DNA of 64,000 nt from Deefgea tanakiae. Its GTDB lineage: Bacteria > Pseudomonadota > Gammaproteobacteria > Burkholderiales > Chitinibacteraceae. The stretch covers positions 1,116,001 to 1,180,000 of the forward strand of contig NZ_CP081150.1 of assembly GCF_019665765.1 (NCBI RefSeq), written 5' to 3'. Positions 9,547 to 18,068 of this stretch are shown here, piece by piece. Position 1 is the stretch's first letter. Every line of letters begins with the position of its first letter. A program made the translations under genes and the position numbers. Below the pieces are notes generated by a model that searched no databases, was not told the origin of the DNA, and saw nothing but the letters and a program-made list of their open reading frames with translations.

Positions 9547-10487
9547 TTGATTTATTAAACAGTGGTGGCTTACTAACGGGCAACGAACACGAAGGGTATC
9601 GCTGTGGTTTTGTCGCCATCGTAGGTCAACCCAATGTCGGTAAATCGACGTTGATGAATCATTTGATTGGTCAAAAGCTGAGTATCACCTCAAGAAAAGC
9701 ACAAACGACACGACATCGGATTACAGGTATTTTAACTTCGGAGTCGGCACAGTTTGTTTTTGTGGATACGCCGGGCTTTCAAAAACGTTTTAGAAACGCC
9801 TTAAATCAGGCAATGAACAAAAGCGTCACCAGTACATTGGCTGATGTTGATGCGATTTTGTTCGTCGTTGAAGCTGGGCGTTTTGGCCCTGCAGACCAAG
9901 CGGTTCTAGAGTTGCTACCTAAAGATCGCCCAGTGTTGTTGGTGATTAATAAGGTCGATACGTTGGCTGACAAAGGTAGCCTATTTCCATTTATTGAAGA
10001 CGTTGCAAAGCATTTCAATTTTGCGGCGATTGTTCCTGTATCTGCCCAGAAAGGTTTGAAGTTGGATGTTCTGGTGGCGGCTATCGAGCCACTGTTGCCT
10101 GAATCGGTACCGATGTTTGCCGAAGATCAAATTACCGATCGAAATGAGCGTTTTTTGGCTTCAGAAATTATCCGAGAAAAGATTTTCCGCATGATGGGTG
10201 AAGAGTTGCCTTATGTAATGGCGGTCGAAATTGAGAAGTTTGAAGAAGAAACACTTGCTGATGGGCGCGAACTTCGTCGAATTTATGCGGCCATTTTGGT
10301 GGATAGAGAAAATCAAAAGCCCATTTTGATTGGTAAAAATGGGACTAAACTCAAAAAAATTGCTACAGATGCACGTATCGATATGGAAAAGTTGTTTGAT
10401 GCTAAAGTGCACTTAGAAGTTTGGGTTAAAGTTAAAAGTGGCTGGGCAGACGACACCCGTTTAGTTCGCCAGTTTGGTTACGAATAA
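9543..10487 (+). CDS. era: GTPase Era
   Basis: Essential GTPase that binds 16S rRNA and assists 30S subunit maturation. G motifs: [12 protein letters not shown] (G1, about residue 28), [12 protein letters not shown] (switch I), DTPGF (G3), NKVDTL (G4). The C-terminal KH domain is visible around [20 protein letters not shown]. 314 residues. It overlaps rnc (ATGA) and precedes recO by three bases, as in many proteobacteria. Confidence 0.97.
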   Translation: MIDLLNSGGLLTGNEHEGYRCGFVAIVGQPNVGKSTLMNHLIGQKLSITSRKAQTTRHRITGILTSESAQFVFVDTPGFQKRFRNALNQAMNKSVTSTLADVDAILFVVEAGRFGPADQAVLELLPKDRPVLLVINKVDTLADKGSLFPFIEDVAKHFNFAAIVPVSAQKGLKLDVLVAAIEPLLPESVPMFAEDQITDRNERFLASEIIREKIFRMMGEELPYVMAVEIEKFEEETLADGRELRRIYAAILVDRENQKPILIGKNGTKLKKIATDARIDMEKLFDAKVHLEVWVKVKSGWADDTRLVRQFGYE

Positions 10488-10490
10488 TCA

Positions 10491-11216
10491 ATGAGCCGAA
10501 GTTCAAGCAAGTTGCGTGTCAATTCGCAGCCTGCTTTTGTCCTTCATCAACACCCTTACCGTGAAACGAGTCGTTTGCTGGATGTTTTTTCTCGCGATCA
10601 TGGGCGGTTAACCATCTATGCGCGGGGTGTTCAGCGTCCTGGCTCACAAATAAGAAGTGTATTACTAGGCTTTCAGCCTTTGTTGTTGTCTTGGTTTGGG
10701 GCTGGGGAGCTAAAGACATTGCACTCAGCGGTTTGGCAGCCAGGCTTGTCACAGCTCTCTGGCCTGCCACTCTTGTGTGGTTTTTATATCAATGAGTTGC
10801 TTCAACGATTTTGCCCCAAAGAAGAGCCTAATTCCGCTTTGTTTGCTGCTTATTTTGAGGCGATCAAGGCTTTGGCAATGATTGACGCATCGGGGGTTGA
10901 ACCTGTTTTACGTCACTTTGAGCGACAAATGCTCGATTGCCTAGGTTACGGTATTCACTGGCACCTTGAAGCGCACTCGAATCGACCGCTTGATTTAGCC
11001 TTAAAGTATCAATTTCAGAATGGTCACGGTTTAGTGCCGAGTCATAGCCCTGATGCTTGTCCCGCGCCCCTGATTTTGGCTTTCGCAGCTGCTGATTTTT
11101 CTAATGAGCTAGTTTTGCCTTGGGCTAAACTTTGGATGCGACAGTCTATTTCTGAGTTGCTTGGCGATGCAAACTTGCATACGAGGCAGCTATTGATCGA
11201 TCTTCAGAAAATGTAA
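10491..11216 (+). CDS. recO: DNA repair protein RecO
   Basis: Loads RecA on SSB-coated gaps together with RecR. The N-terminal OB fold is visible (QPAFVLHQHPYRETSRLLDVFSRDHG, then LTIYARGVQRPGS), and a helical C-terminal domain follows (GFYINELLQRFCPKEEPN; HFERQMLDCLGYG). The zinc-finger cysteines seen in some RecO proteins are not evident. 241 residues, family length. It ends the lepA-recO run; the frequent next genes pdxJ and acpS are absent here. Confidence 0.93.
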   Translation: MSRSSSKLRVNSQPAFVLHQHPYRETSRLLDVFSRDHGRLTIYARGVQRPGSQIRSVLLGFQPLLLSWFGAGELKTLHSAVWQPGLSQLSGLPLLCGFYINELLQRFCPKEEPNSALFAAYFEAIKALAMIDASGVEPVLRHFERQMLDCLGYGIHWHLEAHSNRPLDLALKYQFQNGHGLVPSHSPDACPAPLILAFAAADFSNELVLPWAKLWMRQSISELLGDANLHTRQLLIDLQKM

Positions 11217-11510
11217 AGGGTATGTTATTTGCCGCCATTATTTGCATGGCATTGTGACTTATACGAGTATGTTGATGTTTCTCAGTGCTGGTTTTGGGCA
11301 TATGAGGTGTCTTTTACGTTGAGTTGAGATCTTTTTGACTTGTCATTGTTAGTTTTGTTAAACATTATTTGAGTGTTGCGCTTAAAAATTAACTAGTTAA
11401 CACTCAGGCAAGTTATGGGGGCTTTTAATCCTATAGATTTTTATACTCATTGCAGCATTCTTCTCTATGCTATAACGTAAGAAAGATCAATTGTCGTATT
11501 GGGGGTTGTT
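11217..11510. other. Intergenic region after recO
   Basis: 294 bases without a supportable gene. It is AT-richer than the flanks. No clear terminator hairpin was found after recO. Near its end, TATAAC (11471-11476) could be a -10 element, but the only -35 candidate (TTGCAG at 11450-11455) is weak and the spacing is 15, so no promoter is claimed. GGGGG at 11501-11505 is the ribosome site for the next gene. Confidence 0.4.
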
Positions 11511-11870
11511 ATGATCAGCATTTCGCATGAAGCAAATTACACCCACGCTGTGGTGTTCGAGCAATTTACACTACAAGACTATAAAGAATTTGAGTCTAAT
11601 GTTCTGTATGAGATCCGTTTTCATGGTAAGGCGCGTTTGTTGCTGGATTTACGCCAGATGGATGGCTACACGATAGACATGGCACTTGAAGAAGTTCGTT
11701 TCTCAAAAGAGAATCGTCAGAATTTTGACAAAGTGGCTGTAGTGAGTGACGATCAGTGGGTCGTTTGGTCTGTGTGGCTCAATCAAGCGATTGCCGAGTC
11801 TGAGATTAAGATTTTTTCAGATATTCATAATGCTCAGTTTTGGTTGGATGATGAAGTCGCTGCTGCGTAA
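11511..11870 (+). CDS. SpoIIAA-like (STAS/DUF3478) protein
   Basis: A 119-residue protein that resembles the SpoIIAA-like family: an N-terminal strand with a FEQFTLQDYKEFES segment, a central RLLLDLRQMDGYT strand and turn, and a C-terminal FSDIHNAQFWLDDE. In this family a CRAL/TRIO-like fold is predicted and the ligand is generally unknown. ATG 11511 is preferred (GGGGG 6-10 bases upstream); a TTG four codons earlier is possible. The gene stands just upstream of the 570-aa unknown protein and may form a two-gene unit with it. No phosphorylatable-serine role can be assigned. Confidence 0.72.
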   Translation: MISISHEANYTHAVVFEQFTLQDYKEFESNVLYEIRFHGKARLLLDLRQMDGYTIDMALEEVRFSKENRQNFDKVAVVSDDQWVVWSVWLNQAIAESEIKIFSDIHNAQFWLDDEVAAA

Positions 11871-11909
11871 AAGCTTTTTGTAAATTAACTGGATTAGCTG
11901 GATAAAACT

Positions 11910-13622
11910 ATGCTTGATCGTATTACTTCGCTGTTCTCGCGTGAAAAGTCGCCCCTAGCGAACGCTAAATTGGCGACTCAGTGGTGTAAGCAAATTGAGT
12001 CACTTGATCCTGCCTCGCAATGCAATAAGGTGCATGGTTTGATCAGTGACTTTGTTGCTGCGGCTGACAAAGTAAGTATCGATCGTTTACAGGCCTTGAT
12101 GCTGCTTGATGAGCAGGTTCAAGAGGCTTATGACGCAGTTTGTTATCAGTACGTTTCAAATCCACGTATGTCCAAGGATATGGAGCAAAAACTATGGAAG
12201 TCGGTTGTTAGTTTTGCTTCAGACATGGTGCAAGCTTATCAACGCTTTGTTCAGGCCGAAAACAATGAAGCACAGCAGCAACAATTTGATTTGCTGATGC
12301 CTTTAGTATTGGCTCGCAGCTTGCGCTATATAGCCATTCAGGCGAAATGGCATTATTTTCGTTTTGAGCGCGTACCTTCGAAGTTGTGGATTCAAGCGCA
12401 CCAAATGTATCGACTTTCGGAGGTCGGTGCTTTTGACAGCAATCCATTCCAACTGTATCCAGCCTATAAAAAAGACGTATCATCCTGTGCCGATGAATAT
12501 ATCCAGATGCTGATGCTCAACACTTTAGCTAATAACAATCTATCTGTTCGTCAAATTGATTTGGTTGATAGCTGGCTTGAGCACTGGTCAAAGTTGATTC
12601 AATTTGGCCGTAAATATCAAGAAGACCGCCATCATTTTTGTGTCAATTTGCAGGAGTCGCAGGGCCCGCAAAAAATTAATAATGACTTGATTGGTGAACC
12701 TTATCGTTACTGGGGTTTGAACGATCTGATTGGTCAAATTCAAGAGATATTAGGTAAGTTGATGACGGGCTCTAGCTACGCATCTTTAGAGTTAGGCGCT
12801 GATGCTCGTGGTCCTGCTGTTGGTGAATTACTGAAACACTTGGATGTTTTTTGGACTATGTGCATGCGCAATAGTCAAGTCAAACGCAGTGAGCGAAAAA
12901 AAGTCACCAAGGCTGCAGATATCATCTATGGCCTTGATCGTGTCTGTCGTTACGTGAAGCAAGATAACGATAGGTTTAGCCGTCAAGGAGTAGAGACCAA
13001 AGATCAAGTCGATTACGATGAAATTATGGATATGCGTTTGTACGGCTTTGTTTCATCGCGTACGAAGGAAAAATTAGCGGCGAATCCATACAGTTTCACT
13101 GTGAATAAGAAAGAAAATGATTGGCAAGCTTGGGCTATTGATAACGAAAGCGCTGATGGTTTTGGCGCGGTGATTCGTTTTTCTGAAAATGAATGGATAC
13201 GGCCTAGTCTATTGATCGGCGCTCGTGCTTCAAGTGCAGACAATTGGAATGTCGGTATTTTACGCCGGATTGCGCGGCTAAGTGAAGATGAAGTATCCGT
13301 TGGTGTGCAGGTGGTTAGTGGTACGCCTGTCATGGTGGGTATGAAATCAGAACAAAATGATAGGATTGAGAATATAACAGTCGCTGAAATTGGATTTACT
13401 GGCGGTTTAGAGCTGCCTAATGTCCGCACTGCGCTCTATGTGCCCCACCAAATTAATGGTTCTAGTGTTAATACCTTAATCATGAATTCGGCTGATTATG
13501 GCTTAGATAAAATTTATCAGGTCAATGCGCGTGATAAAAAATTCTCGGTGAGCTTGGGTTCTGTGCTTGAGAAGGGGGTTGATTGGTCTTGGGTTACAGT
13601 GAATGTGTTGCGGCAAGATTGA
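11910..13622 (+). CDS. Conserved protein of unknown function with PilZ-like C-terminus
   Basis: A 570-residue, mostly helical, soluble protein without signal peptide or membrane segment. The first 350 residues are helix-rich and match no family I can name. The C-terminal 200 residues look beta-rich. They contain AIDNESADGFGAVIRF, close to the D/NxSxxG part of PilZ domains, and WNVGILRRIARLSEDEVSVGVQV, a pattern seen in betaproteobacterial PilZ-type proteins. A clear upstream RxxxR arginine motif is missing, so c-di-GMP binding is only a guess. The gene is 39 bases after the SpoIIAA-like gene and ends at a bidirectional terminator. Confidence 0.7.
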   Translation: MLDRITSLFSREKSPLANAKLATQWCKQIESLDPASQCNKVHGLISDFVAAADKVSIDRLQALMLLDEQVQEAYDAVCYQYVSNPRMSKDMEQKLWKSVVSFASDMVQAYQRFVQAENNEAQQQQFDLLMPLVLARSLRYIAIQAKWHYFRFERVPSKLWIQAHQMYRLSEVGAFDSNPFQLYPAYKKDVSSCADEYIQMLMLNTLANNNLSVRQIDLVDSWLEHWSKLIQFGRKYQEDRHHFCVNLQESQGPQKINNDLIGEPYRYWGLNDLIGQIQEILGKLMTGSSYASLELGADARGPAVGELLKHLDVFWTMCMRNSQVKRSERKKVTKAADIIYGLDRVCRYVKQDNDRFSRQGVETKDQVDYDEIMDMRLYGFVSSRTKEKLAANPYSFTVNKKENDWQAWAIDNESADGFGAVIRFSENEWIRPSLLIGARASSADNWNVGILRRIARLSEDEVSVGVQVVSGTPVMVGMKSEQNDRIENITVAEIGFTGGLELPNVRTALYVPHQINGSSVNTLIMNSADYGLDKIYQVNARDKKFSVSLGSVLEKGVDWSWVTVNVLRQD

Positions 13623-13633
13623 TCTTGAGGCTG

Positions 13634-13665
13634 AAAAAATGGCGCACCGTGGTGTGCCATTTTTT
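13634..13665. terminator. Bidirectional terminator between the 570-aa gene and mog
   Basis: A-run, then stem TGGCGCACC (13640-13648) / GGTGTGCCA (13651-13659; one G-T mismatch in DNA pairing), then a T-run. The flanking A6/T6 lets it work for both converging transcripts. Confidence 0.78.
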
Positions 13666-14254
13666 ATTCTTCAGGGTTTCTTATTGCTGATTTGGGCCTA
13701 AACGCAGAGACAACGCTGGAATTGGTTTCGATGTAAGGGCCTTCTAGTAATTGGATGCAGTAAGGAATGGCTGCAAAAATACCTGCGACAATTGTTTTGC
13801 CCTCTGCATCTTTTAAACCTTCTAGTGTTTCTTGAATTGATTTGGGTTGCCCCGGCAGATTTACAATCAAACTTGCGCCACGAATTACCGCGGTTTGTCG
13901 TGACAAAATGGCAGTGGGTACAAATCTTAGGCTTATCTGGCGCATTTGCTCACCAAAACCCGGCATTTCTCGGTCCATCACTGCAAGTGTCGCCTCTGGT
14001 GTGACATCTCGCTTTGCTGGGCCAGTACCACCCGTGGTCAGTACGAGTTGGCAACCGCATTCGTCAACTAGTTCTTTTAGTGCCGCCTCAATCTGCGGTT
14101 GTTCATCGGCAATTAAGCGTGTTTCTAGTGTAAACGGAGTACTTAAGGCACGATTGAGCCAGTCGCTCAGTGCTGGAATGCCTTTGTCTTCGTAAACACC
14201 CATACTTGCGCGATCAGATACGGACACTAGGCCGATTTTTAGTGATGTATTCAT
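13664..14254 (-). CDS. mog: Molybdopterin adenylyltransferase
   Basis: Adenylates molybdopterin before molybdenum insertion. It has the MoCF-fold signature TTGGTGPAKRDVTPEA and the substrate stretch VIRGASLIVNLPGQPKSIQETL, both typical of MogA. The start (MNTSLKIGLVSVSDRASMGVYEDKG) matches MogA proteins. 196 residues. On the minus strand its ATG overlaps the stop of the preceding HAD gene by four bases, so the two are probably cotranscribed, although no functional link is obvious. It ends at a bidirectional terminator. Confidence 0.93.
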   Translation of the reverse strand: MNTSLKIGLVSVSDRASMGVYEDKGIPALSDWLNRALSTPFTLETRLIADEQPQIEAALKELVDECGCQLVLTTGGTGPAKRDVTPEATLAVMDREMPGFGEQMRQISLRFVPTAILSRQTAVIRGASLIVNLPGQPKSIQETLEGLKDAEGKTIVAGIFAAIPYCIQLLEGPYIETNSSVVSAFRPKSAIRNPEE

Positions 14255-14916
14255 TCTGCAATACTTAGTGTAAATGTCGAAGTTTGCTGTTGAAGCGTGA
14301 TCTTGCTGAAATCCGCGACTTGCTGCAGGGCAAGGCCGGTTGGGTCAGCACCTGCGGTGCAGGTGATGGCAATGACTTGTGTGTCAGCGGCATGGGCAGA
14401 ACGAATGCCATTAGGCGCATCTTCAAAAGCAATACACTCATTTGCATTCAGGCCGAGCAACGCAGCGCCTTGCAGGTAGGCTGCGGGGTGAGGTTTTCCT
14501 TGCATTACGTCTTCCGCGCAAATCAAGTGCTTGGGCAAAGGCAGACCAACAAAAGCCAGTTTGGCTAGTGCGAGATCGCGTGGTGCAGACGTAACAAGTG
14601 CCCATTGCTCAATATTCAGTAGATTGAGAAAATCAAGCGCGCCAGGCAGCACAGTGGTGCCTTCAAGACTAATCAGCTCTTCGGCAATCAGAAGCTCTGT
14701 CTCAAGTTCAGCGTTTAAGTGAGGTGCAACAATCGCAATGGTTTCTTGTCCACGGCGACCGTGCATGACTTTCATTACGTCGGCAAAGTCGATGTCATTA
14801 CGCTCAGACCAACGTCGCCAAATTAACTCAATACATGTCCTTGAATCAATCAAAGTGCCGTCCATGTCGAATAAAAAGCCTTTGGCGACGAGCGTTGGTG
14901 CTGAATGCGTTCCCAT
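14251..14916 (-). CDS. HAD-superfamily sugar-phosphatase-like hydrolase
   Basis: A 221-residue HAD phosphatase. Motif I FLFDMDGTLIDS holds the nucleophile and acid/base aspartates, motif II is ALVTSAP, motif III is the lysine in MQGKPHPAAY, and motif IV is AFEDAPNGIRSA. The closest resemblance is to sugar-phosphate/glycerol-phosphate phosphatases (HxpA/YfbT-like); the cap domain lies between motif I and II. The true substrate cannot be read from sequence. It lies between darP and mog on the minus strand. Confidence 0.85.
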   Translation of the reverse strand: MGTHSAPTLVAKGFLFDMDGTLIDSRTCIELIWRRWSERNDIDFADVMKVMHGRRGQETIAIVAPHLNAELETELLIAEELISLEGTTVLPGALDFLNLLNIEQWALVTSAPRDLALAKLAFVGLPLPKHLICAEDVMQGKPHPAAYLQGAALLGLNANECIAFEDAPNGIRSAHAADTQVIAITCTAGADPTGLALQQVADFSKITLQQQTSTFTLSIAE

Positions 14917-14918
14917 TT

Positions 14919-15509
14919 TTATTCCTCGTTGGTTTCTTCGTCGCTAGTTACTTCATTTTGGTAGCCTGTTGCGGGCTCTTTGATGAAAGTTTTCATCAGC
15001 TGAAACAATTCGCGGAATGCTTTAGGTGGAATGTGCTTGCCCGCTTCTTGCTGTTGGCGTTCTTTTTGCGAGTTGCGAACCAGTTGGCGCAGATGCTGAA
15101 TGTCAACCGCAGGGTAGTCGGCGATAAATTTTTCAACGGCCTTCGGGTCGGTCAGCATGCGTTCACGTAAGCGTTCAATCTGGTGTAGCCAGATGTTGTG
15201 CTCATTGGTGATGCCTTTTTGTGCATCTAAAAATGCATAAATTGGTGCCGGATCGATATTGCGCATCAGTTTGCCGATATACTGCTTATTGCGTGCAGTG
15301 GCGACGTTGGCCGTGATTTTGCGGCCTTCTTGAATGGCTTGTAGTAAATTTTCTGGTAAGTTGAGCGGCAACAATTGCTTGGGCGTATATTCAAGCAGTG
15401 TTGCGCCTAGTTTTTGTAATTCCGTCGCTTCACGCTTGGCTTGTGACTTGCTGATGATGCCTACGGGCTCATCGCTATCGTATGGATTCGACTGATTTGG
15501 GTTTGCCAT
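14919..15509 (-). CDS. darP: Ribosome biogenesis factor DarP (YjgA, DUF615)
   Basis: A 196-residue protein of the DUF615 family that associates with 50S precursors. The N-terminal segment ISKSQAKREATELQKLGATL and the central ITANVATARNKQYIGKLMRNID match the conserved blocks of the E. coli protein. Start ATG at 15509. It is divergent from pmbA, with 76 bases between them. The same divergent pairing is common in beta- and gammaproteobacteria, which supports both calls. Confidence 0.93.
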   Translation of the reverse strand: MANPNQSNPYDSDEPVGIISKSQAKREATELQKLGATLLEYTPKQLLPLNLPENLLQAIQEGRKITANVATARNKQYIGKLMRNIDPAPIYAFLDAQKGITNEHNIWLHQIERLRERMLTDPKAVEKFIADYPAVDIQHLRQLVRNSQKERQQQEAGKHIPPKAFRELFQLMKTFIKEPATGYQNEVTSDEETNEE

Positions 15510-15585
15510 GATGTCTAGAACTGGTGCAAAAGCAGTATGATACCAAACGAATCCCTATTCCCCACTTTTCTTCTGAGAAACTTCT

Positions 15586-16917
15586 GTGTCTGAATTTAGT
15601 TTTAGTGAACAATATCTTCGTGATTTAGCGGCTCAAGTGTTGCAAGAGGCGAAAAAGCAGGGCGCCACAGCGTGTGATGTCGAGGTTTCAGAGGGCGCAG
15701 GTCAAAATGTTTCAGTGCGTTTGGATGAAATTGAAACCATCGAATACAACCGTGATAAAGGTGTGAATGTTACCGTTTATCTGGGCCAGCAAAAAGCACA
15801 CGCCAGCAGTAGTGATTTTTCAGGCCCAGCCCTTGTTGAAACAGTGAATAAAGCACTCAGCATTGCCAAATACACCGCTGCCGACGAATTTGCTGGGCAA
15901 GCTGACCCAGAGCGTCTGTGTACCCATTTTCCTGATCTAGATTTGTACCATCCATGGCCATTAGCAGTGGAGGGGGCGATAGAGCTGGCCCGCGAATGCG
16001 AGGCAGCCGCTCGCGCCGTCGATGCACGAATCAATAATTCAGATGGTGCCACTGTATCGACCTCTGGCTCACGTTGGGTTTATGCTAACTCCTTGGGCTT
16101 TATGGGTGCTGGCACCAGCACGCGTTACAGTATTTCTGCTGCTGTGATTGCGGAAGACGAGAGTGGCATGCAGCGTGATTATTGGTATAGCTCGGCCAGA
16201 GCGCATGCCGATTTAGATCACGCGAAAGCGATTGGGCAGCGGGCTGGCGAGCGCACGGTGCGTCGACTAGGTGCACGCCGCCTCAAAACGGGTGAATACC
16301 CCGTTTTGTTTGAAGCATCGGTGGCGAGCTCTTTGATTGGTCATTGGATTTCTGCTGTGAGTGGCAGTAGCCTGTACCGCAAATCGAGTTTCTTGGTTGA
16401 TAGTTTGGGGCGATCGGTGTTTGCGCCTTGCGTCACAATTCATGAAGACCCATTTTTAAAGCGCGGTTTTGCTAGCGGGGCATTTGATGCAGAGGGTGTT
16501 GCAACGGTCGCGCGAACTGTAGTCGATGCGGGGGTTCAGCAAGGGTATTTCCTTGGGAGCTATTCAGCACGTAAGCTAGGGATGGATACTACTGGAAATG
16601 CGGGTGGACCGCACAATATTCTAGTCGCACCAACGACCGAAGCAGAAGGATTGTTGGCGATGATGGGAACGGGCTTGCTCGTGACTGAATTGCTGGGTCA
16701 TGGCACCAATATGGTAACGGGTGATTATTCGCGCGGAGCGGCGGGGTTCTGGGTGGAGAATGGCATCATTCAATATCCAGTCGAAGAAATCACCATTGCC
16801 GGCAATCTGCGCGAGATGTACAGCCAGATTATCGCAATTGGCGATGATGGCTTGAATTCGAGTAGTCGAAAAGTCGGTTCGATTTTAATCGAGCGGATGA
16901 CGGTGGCTGGGGAATGA
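15586..16917 (+). CDS. pmbA: Metalloprotease subunit TldE/PmbA
   Basis: Subunit of the TldD/TldE protease that matures modified peptides and degrades unfolded helical peptides in the cytosol. Recognisable blocks: VSVRLDEIETIEYNRDKGVNVTVY, the central GAGTSTRYSISAAVIAED, and the C-terminal LLVTELLGHGTNMVTGDYSRGAAGFWVENG. PmbA lacks the zinc site of its partner TldD, which is not in this window. It starts with GTG at 15586 and has 443 residues. The stop overlaps the next gene (ATGA). Confidence 0.94.
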   Translation: MSEFSFSEQYLRDLAAQVLQEAKKQGATACDVEVSEGAGQNVSVRLDEIETIEYNRDKGVNVTVYLGQQKAHASSSDFSGPALVETVNKALSIAKYTAADEFAGQADPERLCTHFPDLDLYHPWPLAVEGAIELARECEAAARAVDARINNSDGATVSTSGSRWVYANSLGFMGAGTSTRYSISAAVIAEDESGMQRDYWYSSARAHADLDHAKAIGQRAGERTVRRLGARRLKTGEYPVLFEASVASSLIGHWISAVSGSSLYRKSSFLVDSLGRSVFAPCVTIHEDPFLKRGFASGAFDAEGVATVARTVVDAGVQQGYFLGSYSARKLGMDTTGNAGGPHNILVAPTTEAEGLLAMMGTGLLVTELLGHGTNMVTGDYSRGAAGFWVENGIIQYPVEEITIAGNLREMYSQIIAIGDDGLNSSSRKVGSILIERMTVAGE

Positions 16918-17540
16918 GTCATGGCCGCCCTAGTTATTGGGATCAAGCTTGTGTTGACTTGGCGGCCAACGATCCCGTTATGGCAGGGCTAATTGAGATG
17001 TATCCGTCGGTAAGTCTTGTTGGTCGTGGTGATGCGTTTCATACCTTGGCTAGATCGATTGTAGGGCAACAGATTTCGGTGAAGGCTGCTGATTCAGTGT
17101 GGGCGCGTTTAGTCGCCGCATTGGGCGATGTGACGAGTGAGGCTGTTTTGGCTGCATCCGTTGAGCAGCTTCGTGCCTGTGGTCTTTCAGCGCGTAAAGT
17201 GGAGTATCTCTCTGATCTGGCTGCGCATCATCAAGCAGGTCGCTTGGATCCGCAAGTTTGGCTGGATTGGGATGATGAGGTAGTCATTCGTGAGCTGATC
17301 ACGATTCGAGGGATTGGTCGCTGGACTGCGGAAATGTTTTTGTTGTTTTATTTGTTACGTCCGAATGTATTGCCCTTGGATGATATTGGTTTAATCAAAG
17401 GGATCGCATTGCACTATCACGGTGGTGAGCGATTGCCGCGTGCTGATTTAATTGCCTTGGCGCAACGTTGGTCGCCATGGCGAAGTGTTGCCACATGGTA
17501 TCTGTGGCGCAGCTTAGACCCTGTGCCGGTTGAGTATTAA
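16914..17540 (+). CDS. DNA-3-methyladenine glycosylase II (HhH-GPD family)
   Basis: Base-excision glycosylase for alkylated purines. It contains LARSIVGQQISVKAADSVW, the helix-hairpin-helix ITIRGIGRWTAEMFL and the catalytic aspartate in LPLDDIGLIKGI. At 208 residues it is the short AlkA form without the N-terminal domain of the E. coli protein and without an Ada fusion, similar to Mpg2/AlkA-short proteins in betaproteobacteria. It overlaps pmbA by four bases, so it is probably translated from the same mRNA. Confidence 0.9.
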   Translation: MSHGRPSYWDQACVDLAANDPVMAGLIEMYPSVSLVGRGDAFHTLARSIVGQQISVKAADSVWARLVAALGDVTSEAVLAASVEQLRACGLSARKVEYLSDLAAHHQAGRLDPQVWLDWDDEVVIRELITIRGIGRWTAEMFLLFYLLRPNVLPLDDIGLIKGIALHYHGGERLPRADLIALAQRWSPWRSVATWYLWRSLDPVPVEY

Positions 17541-17558
17541 CCCAAATTAAAGAAAACA

Positions 17559-18023
17559 ATGACAAAACCCACGCAAGATCCATTTTCAGCATGGAATGAA
17601 TTGGCGCAAAAAACACAAGAAATGTGGCTAGATTCGGCTTTTGTTTTCTCGCAACGTACACAGCGCATGGCTGAGGCCGGTATTAATCCGACCGAGGCAG
17701 ATCAAGTTGAGATGAGCCAAATGGGTTTAGAGAAGCTTGAGGCTGTCGGCGAGTCGAGTTTGGCTGCGTTTCAGCATTGGGGACAGTTGCAACAAGCGGT
17801 ATGGCATTCTGCAATGCAGCAAACAAAGGCCGTGGTAGGGGTCATGGCGGCATCAGTGGGTACGCCGCAAGAGCAAGCAGCCGCTCAGCAAGTGTGGCAA
17901 TACAGCGTATTGAGTCCTGAGCATTTGGCGCAGGCCTCTGCTGACATGGCACATGCGGTGCTGCATCCGGTCCATAAGCGGACCAGCGAAAATGCAGAGC
18001 GCCTCAAGAAAGTGAGCGAGTAA
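17559..18023 (+). CDS. Phasin family protein
   Basis: A 154-residue, alanine- and glutamine-rich amphipathic helical protein with no signal peptide, resembling the phasins that coat polyhydroxyalkanoate granules (LAAFQHWGQLQQAVWHSAMQQTK). The N-terminal block (DPFSAWNELAQKTQEMWLDSAFVFSQRT) is of the type found in small betaproteobacterial phasins. No PHA synthase gene is in the window, so the link to granules is by family only. It is 18 bases after the glycosylase gene and ends at a strong bidirectional terminator. Confidence 0.75.
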   Translation: MTKPTQDPFSAWNELAQKTQEMWLDSAFVFSQRTQRMAEAGINPTEADQVEMSQMGLEKLEAVGESSLAAFQHWGQLQQAVWHSAMQQTKAVVGVMAASVGTPQEQAAAQQVWQYSVLSPEHLAQASADMAHAVLHPVHKRTSENAERLKKVSE

Positions 18024-18024
18024 C

Positions 18025-18052
18025 AAAAAGAGCGGCCAAGGCCGCTCTTTTT
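18025..18052. terminator. Bidirectional terminator between phasin and pyrD
   Basis: Perfect 13-base arms AAAAAGAGCGGCC (18025-18037) and GGCCGCTCTTTTT (18040-18052) around an AA loop. The A- and T-runs are part of the arms, so either strand ends in a U-run. Confidence 0.9.
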
Positions 18053-18068
18053 GTTTAGTGCTACTGAT

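Noticed and set aside
14265-14722. Several short plus-strand frames opposite the HAD phosphatase gene
   Set aside because: All lie antisense to an intact four-motif HAD gene and have no ribosome sites.
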